Assembly: GCA_910588935.1 (NCBI GenBank)
Contig: CAJUSM010000076.1
Coordinates: 1 to 10,246, forward strand
Length of the DNA stretch: 10,246 bases
DNA from: an uncultured Oscillospiraceae bacterium
Lineage (GTDB): Bacteria > Bacillota > Clostridia > Oscillospirales > Acutalibacteraceae
Direction: 5' to 3'
Positions 5,320 through 10,246 of the stretch are shown here, in pieces (position 1 is the stretch's first letter; the number at the start of each line of letters is the position of its first letter). The position numbers and the translations under genes were made by a program. Below the pieces are notes generated by a model, which searched no databases, had not been told where the DNA came from, and worked only from the letters and a program-made list of their open reading frames with translations.

Positions 5320-8300
5320 ATGAACAAAAGCAAGTTTCTGAAGAAATCACTTGCGGCGCTTTTGGCCATCCTGATGGTTGTCGCAATGATTCCGCTCAGT
5401 GCTGCGGCGGAGGAGGCGCCGGCTCCTGAGGGGCCGAAGGATCCTGTTGTAAGGGTGAATAACCGCCCTGCTGTGGCACAGACGGCAGAAGACGGCTCTG
5501 TCTCCTATGCCGTCACTGTACCAGACGCCACCACGGTGTCTGTGTCGTGGGTACCCCAGGATGACTACAGCGCCTGGCTGTACACCGCGCGAAAGGTATC
5601 GGTAAAGGTACCCTTTAACCAGCTGGACCTCCTGCAGGAGGGCGAGGTGGTAGAGGAGACCGAAACCACAGTTACCTATCGTGTTACCTTCCAGGTAAAG
5701 GCCGGTGATGCCAACGCGAACACCCCTGCTCTGAAAGAGTATCCCCTGGATGTTACCGTGACCACCACCGTGCCCAACGATGACACCACCATTAAGGCTG
5801 TCCGCTCCAACCAGCAGTTCCGCATTCAGAATGTGGACCACAGCTTCCTGGGCATTGACAGCAAAATTGATGGCGATGTAATCACCATCACCCTGCCCCT
5901 GGGCATGAGCTATGCCGAGGCCGGCTTCGGCGATGGCAGCAATGCCAACCTCAATGGCGCTACTGCTGCTGCCAACTTCGGCCAGGTAAATGTAAAGAGC
6001 GCGCCCAATCCCGCTGATGCCATTCCTGGCACAGTGATTAACGCGAATGCTACTACCAACAACACGGTTGCCCGCCGGGTATTCATTCCCAACTCCGTGT
6101 ACTCCACTGTGAAATATGTAGCTCCTACCACCCGCACTGGCGACGGCCGTTTGACTGTTACTTCCCGTGACGGCCATAGCCGTAACTACACTGTTAAGTT
6201 CGTGCAGGAAGAGGTATTCAGCAGCCTGAGCGTGGACGGTAATAGCTTTGCCACCAAGACTGTTGATAACCAGGGCGTTGTTACTTACACAGTTCCTGTG
6301 CCGGAAGCCAGGCTTGCCGCTGTTGCCGCGGACGGCACCATCTCCTACACCTTCCCCACCCTGGAGAACAGCACCATTAAGGGCAATGTGGTTCGTGTAG
6401 AGGATCCCCGGGACGAGGACGGCGCATACAAGGGCCGTTATGGCTGGGTGAACGATACCGCTAAGAATTCTCAGGATGAGCCTGTCCGCAGCGGCCAGAA
6501 CACCTTCCTGTTTAACGTTGGTACCGGTGTCGACGCCACTTCTCCCACCGGCACCTACTATGCCTATCTCACTGTAAAGACCCGCGCCAACATGGCTCCC
6601 AATGCCACTGGCGTTGCGGATAAGAGCTTCTATCAGAATATCAAAATCGTGCTGCGCCCCAGCACCAGCGCTGACACCTCCATTGCCCTCTATGAGTTCC
6701 AGCTCAACGGCTACGACAGCAAGTGGAACGAGGGCGAGCCTCTGCCCACAGAGTTCGAGTATTGGGTAGACTACGACTTCCAGTTCAGCGAGGGCGACGG
6801 CCAGCATCCTGCCCGGGTAAGCGGCCTGGTAAGCGGCAGCCATATCTCCATCCCTGACCAGGACGCGGATGTGGTTGATAACGACTACTGGGAAGTTTCC
6901 AAGCAGGAAGTGCTGAACAATACCCGCATCACGAAGCCCAACGTGGCTGCCAATGGTCAGCCCGCTGGTACCTATGCCCTGACCAAGGTGAACACCGAGG
7001 GCCGTGTCATTGTTCTTCGGGTATGGCGTGGCAACGATTGGAAAGATTACACCATCACCCTGCGTAAGCCCGAGCAGAACAAGGGCACCGAGGTTGACCG
7101 GGTAAAGCTGTATCAGCGCAATGCTGACGGCTCTTACACCATTCATGATTCCACCAAGACCACTTCCCGTAACTTCCAGTTTAAGCTCCCCAATGATCTG
7201 TATGATAACGACAGCTATGTAGCCAGCACACTCACTCCCACATGGGATCCCACTGGAAAAGCCTATGCTGTTCCTCAGAATCAAGGCACTCCTGCTGCTA
7301 CTGCTGGCGATGTAGTTAAGGTAGTTTTGGAGGCCGATGGCAATAAGCTGATTAAGGATACTCTGGATGAGCTGACCGACGGTTTCACTGTTCAGGCTGC
7401 TTCCAGCGGTGCAAACGTGACCTTCATGCTGGGCAAGGGCGCTGGCGCCAATCAGCTGGACTTGATTGCCCGTGTTACTAAGACCGGCGGTGCCACAGAG
7501 GATCTGGTAATTGCCAGCGGCGATATTGCCAATGGTATTGTGGTTCTGAATACTGCCGCCGGCAAAAAGGTTGCTACCGCAACTATTCAAGCTGCCGGTA
7601 CTCCTGCTTCTCTAGCAACTCTGACCGCTGCTACAAATCTGGGCGGTGCCAATAACTTCATCTCTGGTAACAACACTGACGGCGGCATCGAGGCAACCTT
7701 TGCTTTAGGTGCTGGCACTCCTACCGGTGCTAATGCACTGTTGACCGAAATCAATCGCCGTCTTGCCCTCCCAAGTACTGATCCTGATAAGATCTCTGCT
7801 GCTCCTGCTACCGCAGGGCTCCAGATAAAGTATAATGCTGCTGCCAAAAAGCTGGCCTTAGAGGCTGTGCTAACTGGCACTGGTGTAACACCCACTTCCT
7901 TTGTTCTCAACGAACAAGCAATTCCTGATGCTGGCGTGGGAACTGTAACTTTTGGTGACTATGGCACCTTGACATGCACCGCAACTGCTGGCACTGGCGG
8001 CGTAACACTTGCTGGTCTGCAGACCGCACTTAACACCCTCTGTGGTACCACTGCAAAGGCTGTTACAGACACTCCCAACTACACTGCTGCTGCTGAAGGC
8101 GCCGTGAAAAATACAGCTTCTGCAAACTGGTTCACTCCTGCTTGCGCTATTCTCGAGGGAGGGACCTATGTACAGCCCACCGACGCTACCCTGAACTCCA
8201 CCCTGGCTGACTTCCTGCTGGTGGTGGACACTCCCGATGGCGCGGTGGTAACCCCCGGCGCCCAGGCGAAGAACGGCACCAAGATCACGGATCAGGTGGG

Positions 8301-10246
8301 CGTGTCCCTGTGGGGCGTAGGCGATGGCTTTACCGACCAGACCTGGCCCACTGCCAGCAATGTGTACACCGAGCTGGAAGAGGGCGTAACCAAGCTGGGC
8401 GACTGGTGGACCTCTGACTACACCGTACAGAACGCCAGCGGCGATGCCTTTGTCGCCACCAACGACGATACCCTGTACTTTACCGTACGCAATGGCCGTG
8501 ACGGCGATCCCCAGGTTTACACCATCACTCTGGCCGGCCATACCAATACCACTGTACTGAATGCCGCTGCCGATCTGGTAGTTGGCGACAACACCTATGC
8601 CACCTCCGGCGTGGATGAGGATCTGGTTTACGGCGGCAACGACGTAACTTACTCCATCCTCAGCCAGAACACCAATGTGGTAAAACAGGTTTATATTGCT
8701 GCTGCCACTGCCGCCAACAACGGCATTGAGAGCACCGCAATCTTTGATCCCAACAATGCTGCTTACGTCAACGCGGTAGGCGGCCACAATCTGTACACCA
8801 ATATTACCATCGAGCCTGTGGCCACCGAGGCCAACGCTCATGTAATTACTGTCCATGTGCCCGAGGACTTCGGCACCGGCGCTACAGATAGCGCGAACAC
8901 CATCTACTTCAGCGGCCTGAAAGCTGCCGACAACGCCGATGTTTATCGGGTAGATACTGCCGGAACTGGCCTGACCAAGCATGACGCTTCTGGCTCTGGC
9001 GTTATCTCCGGCCTGAACCTGAACCTGTCCAACCAGGAAATTCAGGACGACCGCGCCAACAAGATCTTTGCTTTCCAGCCTGACATGAACGCTTGGAGCG
9101 GCGATGTCTTTGAGCCCTCCAATGTGAATATCCACAACATCCTGTATGTTGTCAGCGAGCGCGACGCCAATGGCCAGCCTGTTCCCGCTAACAAGAATGG
9201 TTTCCGTACCGAGGGCGGCACCCTTGCCAACCAGAAGTACTACATCACCGTGCGGAAGGATTCCTACAAGACCGGCGACGACCTGAGCAGCGTAAGCTCC
9301 AACAACAACACCAGCACTTCTATGAACGTGGCTGAGAAGACCGTTACCGTCCATGTGCCCAACAGCTACAACTGGATTGGCAACCGTGACAATGCTTCTC
9401 ACGACTTCCAGCTGAACTTCACCACCAGCGAAGGCGCTCTGCTCATCGACGCCTACCAGGATGCCCGCTTTGGCTTCCGCCAGGTAAAGGATACAAATAT
9501 TGCGAATACCTACGCAAACTTTGTCACACCTGACCTGCAGAAGAAGGAGCAGGACGCCTACAAGTGGGTTTCTGAAAAGAACGCCGCTGGCGAGTACAAT
9601 GTGAACCCCACCAGCTTCTTTGTGAAGGATGGCGAGCTGTATATCTTCAATGAGGATACCGGCGACGAGATCCAGATCACCGGCATGGGCGATGAAGTGA
9701 ACGACCGCTACATCGATTCCAGATGGCGCCTGATCATGGCCAAGGAAGCCGAGCTGCGTGTATACACCGAGGGCCGCAACAACCTGAACACCTACAAGCT
9801 GAACCTGGTCATCGACGACGCGATTCCCGATGCTACCATTACCAGCCTGATTGTAGACGAGACCACCGCGACCATCGATAACACCAACCGTACTGCCACT
9901 GTTTCTCTGCCTGCAGATACCAAAATGGATCAGGTAAAGCTGTCCATCGCGGTATCCCCGCTGGCCAGCATTGTTAAGGTAGGCGGCGAAGCTTACAATC
10001 CCGATGACCATAACAAGACATTCAATCTCACCAGCCCCATTCAGATTGTGATTGCTGCTGAGAATGGCACCGAGTACACCTACACCCTCAGCGCTGGCAA
10101 CGAGCCCGTAGAACCCGCCAACGCCGAGATCACCAAGCTAACCGTAGACAGCATTGAGGCGGAAGTAAACAACACCGCCCGCACCGCTACCGTAGAGCTG
10201 CCCGAGGGCTCTGACCTGAGCAAGGTAAAGCTTGCCATCGAAGTGT
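5320..10246 (+). CDS. Giant secreted surface protein, S-layer-like, 3' end beyond the window
   Basis: From the ATG at 5320 (AGAGGG at 5306-5311 as ribosome site) the frame stays open to the window edge: at least 1642 codons. Residues 1-30 are a signal peptide: a basic start with KK, a hydrophobic core (11-26) and an AAA site before EEAPAPEG. The rest is a chain of beta-rich, Ig/cadherin-like modules, Asn/Thr/Val/Asp-rich, several ending in YTVKF, YTITL or YTYTL strands (near residues 290, 577, 1067 and 1590). Two clear ~97-residue repeats resembling DUF5018-type modules start at residues 1505 and 1602. Only three Cys occur (886, 908, 942), all in a block at about 645-947 with deviating codon use. 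Low Cys, size, codon bias and strong promoters suggest an abundant S-layer or adhesive wall protein. SLH or other anchor domains would be C-terminal and are not seen, so the S-layer name is inference; an adhesin is the alternative. Confidence 0.85.
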   Translation, partial: MNKSKFLKKSLAALLAILMVVAMIPLSAAAEEAPAPEGPKDPVVRVNNRPAVAQTAEDGSVSYAVTVPDATTVSVSWVPQDDYSAWLYTARKVSVKVPFNQLDLLQEGEVVEETETTVTYRVTFQVKAGDANANTPALKEYPLDVTVTTTVPNDDTTIKAVRSNQQFRIQNVDHSFLGIDSKIDGDVITITLPLGMSYAEAGFGDGSNANLNGATAAANFGQVNVKSAPNPADAIPGTVINANATTNNTVARRVFIPNSVYSTVKYVAPTTRTGDGRLTVTSRDGHSRNYTVKFVQEEVFSSLSVDGNSFATKTVDNQGVVTYTVPVPEARLAAVAADGTISYTFPTLENSTIKGNVVRVEDPRDEDGAYKGRYGWVNDTAKNSQDEPVRSGQNTFLFNVGTGVDATSPTGTYYAYLTVKTRANMAPNATGVADKSFYQNIKIVLRPSTSADTSIALYEFQLNGYDSKWNEGEPLPTEFEYWVDYDFQFSEGDGQHPARVSGLVSGSHISIPDQDADVVDNDYWEVSKQEVLNNTRITKPNVAANGQPAGTYALTKVNTEGRVIVLRVWRGNDWKDYTITLRKPEQNKGTEVDRVKLYQRNADGSYTIHDSTKTTSRNFQFKLPNDLYDNDSYVASTLTPTWDPTGKAYAVPQNQGTPAATAGDVVKVVLEADGNKLIKDTLDELTDGFTVQAASSGANVTFMLGKGAGANQLDLIARVTKTGGATEDLVIASGDIANGIVVLNTAAGKKVATATIQAAGTPASLATLTAATNLGGANNFISGNNTDGGIEATFALGAGTPTGANALLTEINRRLALPSTDPDKISAAPATAGLQIKYNAAAKKLALEAVLTGTGVTPTSFVLNEQAIPDAGVGTVTFGDYGTLTCTATAGTGGVTLAGLQTALNTLCGTTAKAVTDTPNYTAAAEGAVKNTASANWFTPACAILEGGTYVQPTDATLNSTLADFLLVVDTPDGAVVTPGAQAKNGTKITDQVGVSLWGVGDGFTDQTWPTASNVYTELEEGVTKLGDWWTSDYTVQNASGDAFVATNDDTLYFTVRNGRDGDPQVYTITLAGHTNTTVLNAAADLVVGDNTYATSGVDEDLVYGGNDVTYSILSQNTNVVKQVYIAAATAANNGIESTAIFDPNNAAYVNAVGGHNLYTNITIEPVATEANAHVITVHVPEDFGTGATDSANTIYFSGLKAADNADVYRVDTAGTGLTKHDASGSGVISGLNLNLSNQEIQDDRANKIFAFQPDMNAWSGDVFEPSNVNIHNILYVVSERDANGQPVPANKNGFRTEGGTLANQKYYITVRKDSYKTGDDLSSVSSNNNTSTSMNVAEKTVTVHVPNSYNWIGNRDNASHDFQLNFTTSEGALLIDAYQDARFGFRQVKDTNIANTYANFVTPDLQKKEQDAYKWVSEKNAAGEYNVNPTSFFVKDGELYIFNEDTGDEIQITGMGDEVNDRYIDSRWRLIMAKEAELRVYTEGRNNLNTYKLNLVIDDAIPDATITSLIVDETTATIDNTNRTATVSLPADTKMDQVKLSIAVSPLASIVKVGGEAYNPDDHNKTFNLTSPIQIVIAAENGTEYTYTLSAGNEPVEPANAEITKLTVDSIEAEVNNTARTATVELPEGSDLSKVKLAIEV
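7250..8160 (+). other. Internal block of different composition within the surface-protein gene
   Basis: About 300 residues rich in Ala, Gly, Thr and Leu. The codons are unlike the flanks: GCT, ACT, GCA and ACA replace GCC and ACC. The codons CTA (7612), TTA (7705), TTA (7858), CTA (7870) and ATA (7825) cluster here, whereas TTA, CTA and TCA are almost absent from the rest of the gene (TCA at 5347 in the signal peptide, CTA at 10138). All three cysteines of the protein are here (codons at 7975, 8041 and 8143). The edges are approximate and judged by eye. It looks like a cassette acquired or exchanged by recombination; a naturally diverging domain is the alternative. Confidence 0.6.
9832..10104 (+). 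repeat. Surface-protein repeat module 1
   Basis: A ~90-residue module (residues 1505-1595) starting ATITSLIVDE and ending with EYTYTLSAGNEP. It has the shape of DUF5018-like or cadherin-like beta-sandwich repeats: a start of the type I-T-x-L, a central R-T-A-T-V-x-L-P, then V-K-L-x-I-x-V, and a closing T-Y-T-L strand. Compared with the next copy, about 21 of 41 aligned residues are identical; the period is 291 bp. Confidence 0.75.
10123..10246 (+). repeat. Surface-protein repeat module 2, cut by the window edge
   Basis: The second copy starts AEITKLTVDS (residue 1602) and runs through RTATVELP and VKLAIEV to the edge. It follows module 1 after the short linker GNEPVEPAN. More copies probably follow outside the window. 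Confidence 0.75.

Noticed and set aside
5347..7590. Long minus-strand open frame (747 codons)
   Set aside because: It is in codon register opposite the surface-protein gene, has a TTG start, no ribosome site and a repetitive Gly/Ala/Val/Ile product. It is explained by the codon bias of the + strand gene, which has a signal peptide, promoter and ribosome site.
7870..10011. Long minus-strand open frame (713 codons)
   Set aside because: Same reason: a mirror of the + strand gene, ended by a CTA codon at 7870 in the sense frame, with no features of its own.

Overview
The window looks like a piece of chromosome from a Gram-positive, moderately GC-rich gut-type Clostridia, probably near the Oscillospiraceae/Ruminococcaceae. 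The evidence is the sigma-A-like promoters with 16-17 bp spacers, strong AAGGAGG-type ribosome sites, Rho-independent terminators with T tracts, a YabE-type cell-wall protein with a 3D domain, a MecA-like ClpC adaptor domain, and a giant secreted surface protein. The genus cannot be fixed from the sequence. All genes I accept lie on the + strand.

Left edge (1-239): the catalytic C-terminal end of a tyrosine recombinase, the edge of a mobile element or its remnant that continues to the left. It is followed by about 400 bp without a gene. This holds a GC-rich terminator (428-473), a near-consensus promoter (501-529) and a long foldable leader (545-624) for the next gene.

Middle (646-4877): a membrane-anchored cell-wall hydrolase-like protein (DUF348 repeats, G5, 3D domain) with its own terminator; an 86-residue three-helix membrane protein whose promoter has an extended -10 and whose ribosome site is an eight-G run; an AEC-family permease; ribulose-phosphate 3-epimerase; and a short protein resembling only the C-terminal half of MecA. 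A clean terminator (4885-4917) closes this block.

Right half (4899-10246): a 400 bp control region followed by one gene that is open to the window edge (at least 1642 codons). The control region has two promoter candidates, several hairpins, and a GAAAGGAGG box with no real ORF behind it. The gene encodes a secreted surface protein, plausibly an S-layer protein, made of many beta-sandwich-like modules, with two recognisable ~97-residue repeats at the visible end. Its anchor would lie outside the window. Inside it, roughly 7250-8160, is a block with different codon use and residue content that carries all three cysteines seen in the protein, so the gene appears mosaic.

The most interesting things are this mosaic cassette, the layered mRNA-stabilising-type leader of the surface-protein gene, the structured leader of the 3D-domain gene, and the G8 tract at the start of the small membrane-protein transcript.
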